From the NCBI GenBank assembly GCA_035274425.1, contig DATEOC010000083.1:1-64000 (forward strand): DNA of 64,000 bases, in the 5' to 3' direction. The stretch comes from JADMIH01 sp035274425. GTDB taxonomy: Bacteria; Chloroflexota; Chloroflexia; QHBQ01; JADMIH01. Below, piece by piece: positions 15,693 to 23,269 of this stretch. The position numbers were made by a program, and so were the translations under genes. The notes under the pieces were generated by a model, which saw only the letters and a list, made by a program, of their open reading frames with translations, did not search any database and was not told where the DNA came from. Every line of letters begins with the position of its first letter. The first letter of the stretch is position 1.

Positions 15693-17537
15693 TCACTCCA
15701 CCGTAACCGACTTCGCCAAATTGCGCGGCTGGTCTACGTCTGCGCCCCGGCGGACGGCGACTTTGTAGGCGAGTAGCTGCATCGGTATGCTCGTGAGGAG
15801 GGGGGAGAGGAGGTAGTCAACGGGCGGGATGTAGATTACCTCGTCTGCTTTGTCCCGAAGCTCGGTGTCCCCTTCGGTGGCGATGGCGATGACCATGCCG
15901 TCGCGGGCCTTCACCTGCTCGATGTTGCTTAGCATCTTCGGGTAGAGGCGGTCTTTGGGGGCGATGCACACCACAGGGAGGGTGCGGTCTATCAGCGCGT
16001 TGATACCGTGCTTCATCTCGCCAGCGGGGCAACCCTCGGCGTGTATGTAGCTGATCTCTTTGATTTTCAACGCCCCTTCCAGGGCCACCGGGTAGTTGAT
16101 GCCTCTCCCCAGGTAGAGCATATCGGTCGCCTCGTAGAGCTGTGACGCCAGGTGATCGTAGATAGTCTCGTCGGCGAGGAGGTCGCCCGCCAGGTTGGGT
16201 ATCTTCAGGAGGCCGTCGATCAACTCTCGCGCCCGCGCATCGTCTAGGGTGCCCCGCGCCTGGCCCAGGAGCATGGCGAGCATCAACTCGTCGGCTATCA
16301 TGCCGGTGAAGACTTTGGTGCTGGCGACCGCTATTTCTGGTCCTGCCTGCACGTGTACCTTGCTGTCGGAGACTCTGTCGGCCTGGCTCCCGATTACGTT
16401 CACGATGGTGGCGAGGCGCGCACCTAACCTCTTCGCCTCGGACATTGCCTCAAGGGTGTCTACCGTTTCGCCCGACTGGGTGATGGAGAGGACCAGCGTG
16501 CCGGGGTCCACCACCGGGTTGCGGTAGCGGTACTCCGAGGCCTGCTCGACATCTGTGGGTATGCGGGCGATCTCCTCGATGAGGTACTTGCCGATCAATC
16601 CGGCGTGCCAGGCGGTGCCGCACGCGATGATGGTCACTTTCTTGAAGTCGCGCATCTCCTGGGGCGTGAAGGTGACGCCTTCAAGCTCTACCTTACCCGC
16701 TTCGATTGAGAGGCGTCCGCGCAACGTGTCGGTGAGGGAGCGGGGCTGCTCGTGTATCTCCTTCTCCATGAAATGCTTGTAGCCGCCCTTTGCCGCGCTG
16801 ATGGGGTCCCACGCTACGGTTTGACTGCTCTTCTCTAGAGGGGTGCCGTCTATCTTGAGATAGCGCGCGTTATTGTTGGTCAATACGACCACCTCGCCAG
16901 GCTCAAGGAAGGCCAGGCTGCGCGTGTGCGGCAGGAGCGCTGGCTGGTCCGAGGCGACGAACATCTCGTTTTCACCGTAGCCGACGACCACGCCTCCTGC
17001 ATTGCCGAGGCGGGCAGCCACCAGCACGTCAGGCTCCTGGGCGCGCATCGCTACGATGGCGTGCGACCCCCTGATGTCGCCCAACATGAGACGCATAGCC
17101 TCTTCGAGGTTGGGCGCGCCCTGCTTCAGATAATGCTCTATAAGATGGGGCAAGACTTCGGTGTCGGTCTCAGAGATGAAGTTGTGTCCTTCAGCCCTCA
17201 GCATCTCTTTGATAGGCAGGTAGTTCTCGACGATGCCGTTGTGAATCACCACGACATCGCCCGTGCAGTCACGGTGTGGGTGGGCGTTGGTCTCGTTGAC
17301 CTTGCCGTGCGTCGCCCAGCGGGTGTGGCCGATACCCCTGTGTCCGGCGATGGGCCTCTCACTCAGAACGGCCTGCAAGTTGGAGAGCTTGCCGGCAGCG
17401 CGCCGCCTCTCTATATGCCCGTTACTCTGTACCGCTATGCCCGCCGAGTCATAACCCCTGTACTCCAGGGTGCATAGCCCCTCGAAAATGATGTTCGTGG
17501 CCTCACGCGGCCCAATATATCCTACTATTCCGCACAT
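15693..17537 (-). CDS. glmS: Glutamine-fructose-6-phosphate aminotransferase (isomerizing)
   Basis: 614 residues, the usual length. The N-terminal MCGIVGYIG provides the catalytic Cys after Met removal in the class II glutamine amidotransferase domain, with HTRWATHG and HNGIVENY. The two SIS domains carry CGTAWHAGL, SQSGETVDT and the C-terminal LAYKVAVRRGADVDQPRNLAKSVTVE tail typical of the enzyme. It makes glucosamine-6-phosphate for peptidoglycan. A GGAGC lies ten bases before ATG. It follows a YbbR-domain gene on the same strand, as in cdaR-glm clusters of Firmicutes, although cdaA and glmM are not in the window. No glmS ribozyme is seen in the 70-base gap. Confidence 0.98.
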   Translation of the reverse strand: MCGIVGYIGPREATNIIFEGLCTLEYRGYDSAGIAVQSNGHIERRRAAGKLSNLQAVLSERPIAGHRGIGHTRWATHGKVNETNAHPHRDCTGDVVVIHNGIVENYLPIKEMLRAEGHNFISETDTEVLPHLIEHYLKQGAPNLEEAMRLMLGDIRGSHAIVAMRAQEPDVLVAARLGNAGGVVVGYGENEMFVASDQPALLPHTRSLAFLEPGEVVVLTNNNARYLKIDGTPLEKSSQTVAWDPISAAKGGYKHFMEKEIHEQPRSLTDTLRGRLSIEAGKVELEGVTFTPQEMRDFKKVTIIACGTAWHAGLIGKYLIEEIARIPTDVEQASEYRYRNPVVDPGTLVLSITQSGETVDTLEAMSEAKRLGARLATIVNVIGSQADRVSDSKVHVQAGPEIAVASTKVFTGMIADELMLAMLLGQARGTLDDARARELIDGLLKIPNLAGDLLADETIYDHLASQLYEATDMLYLGRGINYPVALEGALKIKEISYIHAEGCPAGEMKHGINALIDRTLPVVCIAPKDRLYPKMLSNIEQVKARDGMVIAIATEGDTELRDKADEVIYIPPVDYLLSPLLTSIPMQLLAYKVAVRRGADVDQPRNLAKSVTVE

Positions 17538-17581
17538 TGTTGGAAGCTCCAGTCTGTATGATTATCGAATAATGTCAACTG

Positions 17582-17587
17582 ATTATA
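17582..17587 (-). promoter_or_regulatory. TATAAT -10 box upstream of glmS
   Basis: TATAAT on the minus strand, 44 bases before the glmS start, in the gap after the YbbR gene. No good -35 match, so glmS may have its own promoter as well as readthrough. Confidence 0.4.
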
Positions 17588-17606
17588 GCATTTGTTCCGG
17601 CTAGGA

Positions 17607-19310
17607 TTAGGGATTTGCCGTCTGAGTGGCCCGTGGGGTGCCTGTTGGCGCTGCCATGGGTGCTATGCTTGGAGTTGTATTGGTTCTGGGAGCATCAACC
17701 GTAGATACCGGACCGGCTGGCGCGGGTGGGGTAGCAGTAGGCTGTGGTATAGAGGTTGGGGCGACTGTGGGTGTGCTGGTAGGCACAGGTGTGGGCGCTA
17801 CCAGGGTAACCGTTACCAGTTCGGGTGTTGTTCTCTCCAGCTTCACGCCCTGCGGCACAATCACCTGCGGACGGACCTCATACGTGCCCGGCCCTCTCCC
17901 CTCGACGCTCAGGAAAGCGCGCACGTCGGTGGGCTTGAGGCCCTGTAGCTGATCGAAGGTGCCTGCCAGGGTCAGGTCGAGTCGGTCGGGCGATACGATG
18001 ACGCTTGCACCATCAGGCTGCCCCTCAACGATGGGAGCGACCGACACCTGTAAGGTAGTGATCAGAGGCTCGACGTTCACGGTGACGCTGATGGTCTTCG
18101 TCTGGCCGGGGTAAAGCTCCACTTCGGGCGGCAGGAGTAGCTCGGTCCTGGTGATAACGTTGAAGGTCGCGCCAGAGATCGATACGGGCAGCGTATCGAG
18201 GAACTGTATAACGTCCAGCACGTCAGGCTTGCAGCATATGGTCACGGTATTGGGGTCTGTGGTGATGGCCGATACGCGGTAGCCAGGAGCGGGCTGGCCG
18301 CGCGTATCGGCGCGCACACCCACTACTCTGTAGTTAAAGCGGAGCTTTATGGGAACGACAACCTGCACCTGTGCAGGATCGAAAGTGAGACCCGCGACCT
18401 CGCTGCCGTTTTCATCAACCGCGATGGGCGGCCTTGAGCCTCGTTGCGTGCCGGCCTTCTCATCGACATTCACGCTAGCTATCACTTTAGACACCCGTGC
18501 GACCAGGTCTTCAGGGCCTGTCACTGTGACAATGTTAGGTTCGGCCTGGGCTGTGTCGAAGCCGTAGCCGAAGGCGGGTGTGCCTGTGACTTGCACCTGG
18601 ATGGGGAACTCGCGGCTGGCTTCAACCTCTATCTGCACCTGGGCGCTGCTGGGGCCTAGCGAGACAGATGAAACGTTGCTTGCCTGCGTGCCGCGTACGT
18701 CTGTACGTATTGGCACCGTGCGCACTCCCGCAGAGAAACCAGCCAGGTCAATATATGGGTGAATCTCGGCAGGGCGGAGTAGCGCGAGGACGCTTTGAGG
18801 GGCCTGAACAGTGACGTCTACGGGCGAAATCGAGCCTATGAGCTTCAACCCTTTGCCCAACCCGCGCACCTCGACAGGGAGGTCATTGAATACGGTCGTC
18901 TGCGAGGGGTTCTCCAGGTTGACTACATAGAACCATAAAAGGAAGGCGAGGAGAATAGAAAGTAGAGCGCGCCCCGCACGGTCATCCAGCCCGACGCTAG
19001 GCATTATCGAAGCGATGCGGGCCAATAGACTCGGCTTGCGCTCAGCTTCGCGTGTGGGAGCCGGAGTCGCAGACGCATTCGCAGTCGCGGTAGTGCCAAG
19101 TATAATCTGAGCAGGGTCTGGCTCGACCGTAGATGTAACTGTATTGCCGCCTGCTTCAGCGTTTGGCAAGGCATCGGGCGCATCCACTCCATTGGTGGAC
19201 ATGGCTATATCTGCACGTCCGAAACCTACACTTTCGGTCAGCCCATCGATGTGCTCTACGGCTGGCTCCGCATCGCTTTGGCTATCACTCTCAGTGGTTT
19301 GAGCCTTCAT
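17607..19310 (-). CDS. YbbR-domain protein (CdaR-like)
   Basis: 567 residues. A disordered acidic N-terminus of about 110 residues precedes one membrane helix (ALLSILLAFLLWFYVVNL). Four YbbR-like beta repeats follow outside the cell, each containing a Val-x-Val-x-x-Pro or Val-x-Gly strand pattern. The last 65 residues are a Pro/Thr-rich tail. In Bacillus and relatives the YbbR protein CdaR regulates the c-di-AMP cyclase CdaA beside glmM and glmS; here only glmS is adjacent, and no cyclase is upstream. The long tails are unusual for CdaR. The start at ATG 19310 is supported by a TATAAT eight bases upstream. Confidence 0.85.
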   Translation of the reverse strand: MKAQTTESDSQSDAEPAVEHIDGLTESVGFGRADIAMSTNGVDAPDALPNAEAGGNTVTSTVEPDPAQIILGTTATANASATPAPTREAERKPSLLARIASIMPSVGLDDRAGRALLSILLAFLLWFYVVNLENPSQTTVFNDLPVEVRGLGKGLKLIGSISPVDVTVQAPQSVLALLRPAEIHPYIDLAGFSAGVRTVPIRTDVRGTQASNVSSVSLGPSSAQVQIEVEASREFPIQVQVTGTPAFGYGFDTAQAEPNIVTVTGPEDLVARVSKVIASVNVDEKAGTQRGSRPPIAVDENGSEVAGLTFDPAQVQVVVPIKLRFNYRVVGVRADTRGQPAPGYRVSAITTDPNTVTICCKPDVLDVIQFLDTLPVSISGATFNVITRTELLLPPEVELYPGQTKTISVTVNVEPLITTLQVSVAPIVEGQPDGASVIVSPDRLDLTLAGTFDQLQGLKPTDVRAFLSVEGRGPGTYEVRPQVIVPQGVKLERTTPELVTVTLVAPTPVPTSTPTVAPTSIPQPTATPPAPAGPVSTVDAPRTNTTPSIAPMAAPTGTPRATQTANP

Positions 19311-19318
19311 ACTTGCTT

Positions 19319-19324
19319 ATTATA
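19319..19324 (-). promoter_or_regulatory. -10 box of the YbbR gene, possibly leaderless
   Basis: Minus-strand TATAAT ends eight bases before ATG 19310, without a Shine-Dalgarno, so the mRNA would begin within a few bases of the start codon. Confidence 0.5.
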
Positions 19325-19392
19325 ACGCAGTAGCCAGCTACTGGATACGGGTATGTGGAATGAGAAGGCGGAAGGCAGTAGGCAGTAATTAC

Positions 19393-19461
19393 GCAATGCT
19401 CTCACGCATCACGTATCACGCATCACGTATCACGCATTATCGTCCGTCGTCCGTCGTCTAT
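19393..19461. repeat. Short degenerate tandem repeats over the 3' end of the HAD gene
   Basis: Alternating CACGCAT/CACGTAT units (to about 19440) are followed by CGTCCGT units (19440-19458). They supply the last dozen codons and the stop codon of the HAD phosphatase gene. Confidence 0.85.
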
Positions 19462-20268
19462 TATCACGAACCGCTCTATCGTGTCCGCAGCCCCGTCTTC
19501 CCAGAGAGGTGGGCAGACGATGCGTGCTGCTTTCAGAACGGCTTCGGGACTGGTCGACATAGCGACGCCGTAGCCTGCCCAGGCTATCATGTCCAGGTCG
19601 TTGTGGCCGTCACCGATTGCCATCACCTCATCGCGTGCGGTGCCGCACTTCGAGGCAAGAAAAGCTAATGCTTTCCCCTTTGAAGCTTCACGACTTGTGA
19701 ACTCGGTGAAGCGGGCGTGTGACTTGGTGACCTGTAGCTCGTTGCCGTATAGCCCTGTGAAGAGGGAGAGCACATTGTCTGTCTTATCTGCGTTGGTGAC
19801 GATTACCAACTTGGTAGGCTCAGGCTCTCCCCGGGAACGCAGCCAGGCGTGTAGGTCGCCTACTTCGTTGATGGGAAGGTCCATGTTGATTTTGGCGTAG
19901 AAGAGAGCCTGGTCCGTTATGCGGTCTACGTATAGCTTGTCGTCCACGTAGACGTTCAGATGGAGACCTCGCTGAGTCGTTTCGGTGATGATGACATGGG
20001 TGAAGTGCGAGGCGATGGTCTTATGGAAAAGGGTATCTCCGGTCACACTGTGGCGGACGAGCGCACCCTGATAGCAGATAAGAGGGGCCTCTATCCCCAG
20101 GTCGGAGGCGATCTGGTGGGCCGACCTGAACATGCGCCCTGTGGCGATTGTCACCAGGACACCCTGGGCCTGTGCTTCCCTGATGGCAGTGCGCGTCCGG
20201 TCCGAGATTACCAGGTCGTCGCCGAAGATAGTGCCGTCCAGGTCGAGCGCGAGGAGCTTTACGGTCAC
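19423..20268 (-). CDS. Cof-type HAD family phosphatase
   Basis: 281 residues. Motif I is LALDLDGTI with the nucleophilic Asp near residue 8, followed by TIATGRMF (motif II region), and GDGHNDLDMIAWAGYGVAM (motif IV) near the C-terminus; the cap is of the Cof (IIB) type. These enzymes dephosphorylate sugar phosphates, pyridoxal phosphate or FMN. ATG overlaps the prmC stop by four bases, so it is coupled to prfA-prmC. The last residues (DDGRRTIMRDT) are encoded by intergenic-type tandem repeats rather than by family sequence. Confidence 0.92.
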   Translation of the reverse strand: MTVKLLALDLDGTIFGDDLVISDRTRTAIREAQAQGVLVTIATGRMFRSAHQIASDLGIEAPLICYQGALVRHSVTGDTLFHKTIASHFTHVIITETTQRGLHLNVYVDDKLYVDRITDQALFYAKINMDLPINEVGDLHAWLRSRGEPEPTKLVIVTNADKTDNVLSLFTGLYGNELQVTKSHARFTEFTSREASKGKALAFLASKCGTARDEVMAIGDGHNDLDMIAWAGYGVAMSTSPEAVLKAARIVCPPLWEDGAADTIERFVIIDDGRRTIMRDT

Positions 20269-21185
20269 GAGGTCTGCACCACGATGATCCGGTCGTAACC
20301 CGCGAGGTCCTTTCGCACTTCGACGCTGGCACCAGGGAAAGCTGAGCGGGCAAGCTCCGAGACAATTTTACCCTGGGAGTGCGCAGTTTCCATGATGACG
20401 GTGCCGCCTGGCAGGAGATAACGTGGGGCTTCAACAAGAAATTCACGTATGAGCGCGGTCCCATCCTCCCCGCCGCCGAACACCGCTACCTGAGGCTCCC
20501 AGGCTGCTACGTCAGGCGAAGCCTCACCAGGAGGCACGTAAGGTAAATTGGCGACTATTACGTCTACCATTCCAGGCAACGGCTCAAGGAGATGCCCAAC
20601 AAAGAGCGTGGCCTGCTCCTCGACTCCATGAGTACGGCAATTATGCCTGGCGACTTCTATTGCAGCGGAGGAAATGTCGGTGCCGAATGCCCGCAAGAGT
20701 GGTCTATGTTTGCACACTGCCACCAGAATAGCCCCACTTCCTGTGCCTACATCAGCCATTTGGCTCATTTCGGATACAGGCAATAGCTGTAGACATGCCT
20801 CAACCGCGCTTTCTGTCTCAGGGCGGGGTACAAGTACGTCAGGTGTTATGTACAGGTCTAGGCCGTAGAATTCTTTGTGGCCAGTCAGGTATGCTACTGG
20901 TTCGACCGCCGTCCTACGCTCAACCAGCGCGTCGTAAATCGAAAGTATATTTGAGTCAAGGGTAGACATGGCGCGTGCCAGCAGCGATGCCCGTTCAGTA
21001 TGAAGTAAATGCGCGAGCAGCACTTCGGCATCGAGACGGGGGCTTGAGGAATGAGGTGATAGGCGTTTGGCGGCTTGCCTCAGCGCTTGGTCAATGGTTA
21101 GCGGCTGGTAATTGGTAGCAAGAGAATCGTGACCTATGACTCCAGGCTCCTCATTGTTATTCTGAAGCAATTCAGGTTTCTCCAA
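20265..21185 (-). CDS. prmC: Peptide chain release factor N5-glutamine methyltransferase
   Basis: 306 residues. The SAM site is ADVGTGSGAILVAV and the substrate motif is NLPYVPP, a variant of the NPPY found in this family; VLVPRPETE is also diagnostic. It methylates the GGQ glutamine of release factors, and it lies 17 bases downstream of prfA, the usual arrangement. The start TTG at 21185 lacks a clear ribosome site; a start about 20-30 codons further in is possible because the first 25 residues do not look like the family. Overlaps the HAD gene by four bases. Confidence 0.95.
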   Translation of the reverse strand: MEKPELLQNNNEEPGVIGHDSLATNYQPLTIDQALRQAAKRLSPHSSSPRLDAEVLLAHLLHTERASLLARAMSTLDSNILSIYDALVERRTAVEPVAYLTGHKEFYGLDLYITPDVLVPRPETESAVEACLQLLPVSEMSQMADVGTGSGAILVAVCKHRPLLRAFGTDISSAAIEVARHNCRTHGVEEQATLFVGHLLEPLPGMVDVIVANLPYVPPGEASPDVAAWEPQVAVFGGGEDGTALIREFLVEAPRYLLPGGTVIMETAHSQGKIVSELARSAFPGASVEVRKDLAGYDRIIVVQTS

Positions 21186-21202
21186 CTACTGACTACCGAC
21201 GA

Positions 21203-22312
21203 TTATTCACTGTCCTCTTCGAGGCCCTCTGCGCGCAACCTGTCGGCTTCGTCCGTCATGCGCAGCGTCTCTATGAAGTTACCTATCTCACCCTGGAGGA
21301 CGCGCGGGACGCCTGATACCGTTACTTTGATGCGGTGGTCGGTCACGCGGTCATCCGGGAAGTTGTAGGTGCGTATCTTCTCCGAGCGGTCCCCCGTGCC
21401 GACCTGCGAGCGTCGCTCCTGACCAAGCTCCTGCTGGCGTTTGGCAAGCTCAAGGTCGTATAGGCGGGCACGCAGGACGGTCATCGCCTTGATCTTGTTC
21501 TTGAGTTGGCTGCGCTCGTCCTGGCACGTCACAACGATGCCCGTCGGTATGTGGGTGAGGCGCACTGCCGAGTCCGTGGTGTTGACGCTCTGGCCGCCGT
21601 GGCCGCCTGCGCGATACACATCCAGCTTGATGTCCTCGTCGCGTATCGCGAGGTCCATCTCCTCCACTTCCGGCAGCACGGCGACGGTGGCGGTCGAGGT
21701 GTGGATGCGGCCCTGCGACTCGGTCACGGGCACGCGCTGCACGCGGTGAACGCCGCTCTCGAACTTGAAGTGGCTGTATGCCCCCACGCCTTTGACCTCG
21801 AAGATGATTTCCTTCATGCCGCCGATCTCGCTGGGATTCGTAGAAAGGATTTCGGTCTTCCACCCTTGCTTTTCGGCATAGCGGGCGTACATGCCGTACA
21901 ACTCGGCGGCGAATAGCGCGGCTTCATTGCCACCCGCGCCGGCCCTGATCTCGATAATTACATCCTTGTCGTCCGCCGGGTCTTTGGGCAGTAAGAGGCG
22001 CTTTAGGGCTCTTAGCTGGTCATCCAGTTGCTGCTGAAGCTCCTCCAGCTCGGCGCGGGCCATCTCGGCCATCTCCGGGTCGGAGCCGTCCTCGGCAAGC
22101 TCCTGGATGTGGCCCACTTCTTCCCTGGCATCACGAAATCGCCGGTACGCCTCAACCATGTCGGCAAGCTCGGCGCGCTCACGCCCAAGCTGCGTTATGC
22201 GCCTGTGGTCGGTGGCTACCTCTGGGTCGGCCATCATGCTCTCAAGCTCGACGTAGCGGTCCTCGATACCCTTCAGCTTTTGCTCTATTCCGTTTAGATT
22301 ATCTCCTGCCAT
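21203..22312 (-). CDS. prfA: Peptide chain release factor 1
   Basis: 369 residues, near the usual 360. The GGQ motif is in RAGGHGGQSVNTTDSAVRL, and the codon-recognition tripeptide is PVT in HRVQRVPVTESQGRIHTS, the position of PAT/PxT in RF1. It reads UAA and UAG on the ribosome. AGGGAG-like sequence precedes ATG. First gene of the prfA-prmC-HAD operon. Confidence 0.98.
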   Translation of the reverse strand: MAGDNLNGIEQKLKGIEDRYVELESMMADPEVATDHRRITQLGRERAELADMVEAYRRFRDAREEVGHIQELAEDGSDPEMAEMARAELEELQQQLDDQLRALKRLLLPKDPADDKDVIIEIRAGAGGNEAALFAAELYGMYARYAEKQGWKTEILSTNPSEIGGMKEIIFEVKGVGAYSHFKFESGVHRVQRVPVTESQGRIHTSTATVAVLPEVEEMDLAIRDEDIKLDVYRAGGHGGQSVNTTDSAVRLTHIPTGIVVTCQDERSQLKNKIKAMTVLRARLYDLELAKRQQELGQERRSQVGTGDRSEKIRTYNFPDDRVTDHRIKVTVSGVPRVLQGEIGNFIETLRMTDEADRLRAEGLEEDSE

Positions 22313-22377
22313 TTTCGTTTGCTCCCTGAGACGATAAGCCTCTCGAATAATATCTGTGGTCGATTTATTAAATGGGA

Positions 22378-22441
22378 GGGCGCGACAAAATCACGTCCCT
22401 ACAAAGGGATGATACCTATAGGGGCGTGATTTATCGCGCCC
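22378..22441. repeat. Palindromic element with TAGGGGCGTGAT core
   Basis: The left arm 22378-22400 and right arm 22420-22441 pair with one bulge and two mismatches (gggcgcga.aaatcacgtccct against its partner). It lies between the Uma2 gene and prfA and can form a hairpin, so it could also end the Uma2 transcript. Related TAGGGGC-tipped palindromes are at 45613 and 62681. Confidence 0.85.
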
Positions 22442-22456
22442 TATTGAACTGGATAG

Positions 22457-23017
22457 CTAACCGAAAATATCGTCTACGCTTATCGTAACATTCAGGCTGC
22501 CAGGAAGGGGGAGCGACTCGCTTCGCCCGGCGCGGCGGACGTTTTCGTACCCGCTCTCGCCAGGGCTCGTATACACTTCTACTATGTCCTTCGATAGATT
22601 GACTATCCAGACTTCCGGTATGCCTGCTTTCGCATATCGAGGGGCCTTTATTTTGCGGTCATATCTCAAAGAGGAATCTGCCACTTCTATCAGCAATACC
22701 ACATCCTCGGCTGTTGGATGTTTACCGGCGTAGAAATCGTCGCGCCCTTTCAGCAGAACGACATCAGGCTGTGGTCTGGAATTGTGGGGCATCCGAATTG
22801 CGTTTTGCACCCAAATAATTGCATTCCTGCCTAACATCTCGTGAAACATTGACTGGAGCCGTGCTACGCACACCATGTGGGGAAGTTCTATTGCAGCCAT
22901 CTCTACTATCTCACCCTCAATAAGCTCGATGCGCTCATCTTCCTCAAAGACGCCCGCCCGGATCATCTGCTCGAACTCTTCTATTGTGAACCGTCTGCGC
23001 GCTATCTCGACCGCCAT
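22457..23017 (-). CDS. Uma2 family (DUF820) restriction-endonuclease-fold protein
   Basis: 186 residues from ATG 23017 with AGGTGA five bases upstream; the GTG at 23026 is an alternative. The order ERIELIEGEIVEM, RPQPDVVLLK, LLIEVADSSLRYDRKIKAPRYAKAGIPEVWIVNL fits the Uma2/DUF820 family, whose PD-(D/E)xK-like catalytic residues are the Asp of QPDVV, the Glu of IEVADS and the Lys of DRKIKAPRY. The family is abundant in Cyanobacteria and Chloroflexi and its role is unknown. Stands alone. Confidence 0.92.
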   Translation of the reverse strand: MAVEIARRRFTIEEFEQMIRAGVFEEDERIELIEGEIVEMAAIELPHMVCVARLQSMFHEMLGRNAIIWVQNAIRMPHNSRPQPDVVLLKGRDDFYAGKHPTAEDVVLLIEVADSSLRYDRKIKAPRYAKAGIPEVWIVNLSKDIVEVYTSPGESGYENVRRAGRSESLPLPGSLNVTISVDDIFG

Positions 23018-23114
23018 CGTGCTCACCTGCCCTTATCGTTCTCCTCGTGCAGCTACTATCTATTACCTATCGCCTTAATCATAGCATTCCGCTGCTTTCT
23101 TGGCAACTCTTGGC

Positions 23115-23142
23115 TTGCATAGAAAATGCCATTGGGTATAAT
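23115..23142 (+). promoter_or_regulatory. Promoter of the EF-G-like operon
   Basis: TTGCAT (23115-23120), 16-base spacer, TATAAT (23137-23142). It gives a leader of about 120 bases before ATG 23270, long enough for regulation, although no known riboswitch is recognisable. AGGAGG lies 13 bases before ATG, further than usual. Confidence 0.65.
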
Positions 23143-23269
23143 AAAGAATCTGTGCCCTTTGGAGCCACACGGCAACGTCGGCCCTGACATGGCGCACCCA
23201 AGTTAGCACGAGGCAAAATGCACAAGCCGAGTGTGGATGAAAGCAACCACAGGAGGATTCTAGCTCTTT

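Noticed and set aside
17538..17606. glmS ribozyme upstream of glmS
   Set aside because: The gap to the YbbR gene is only 69 bases, too short for the ribozyme fold, and no matching core is seen.
23143..23269. Known riboswitch in the EF-G-like leader
   Set aside because: The leader is long enough, but I could match no known riboswitch consensus and no terminator-antiterminator pair is clear.
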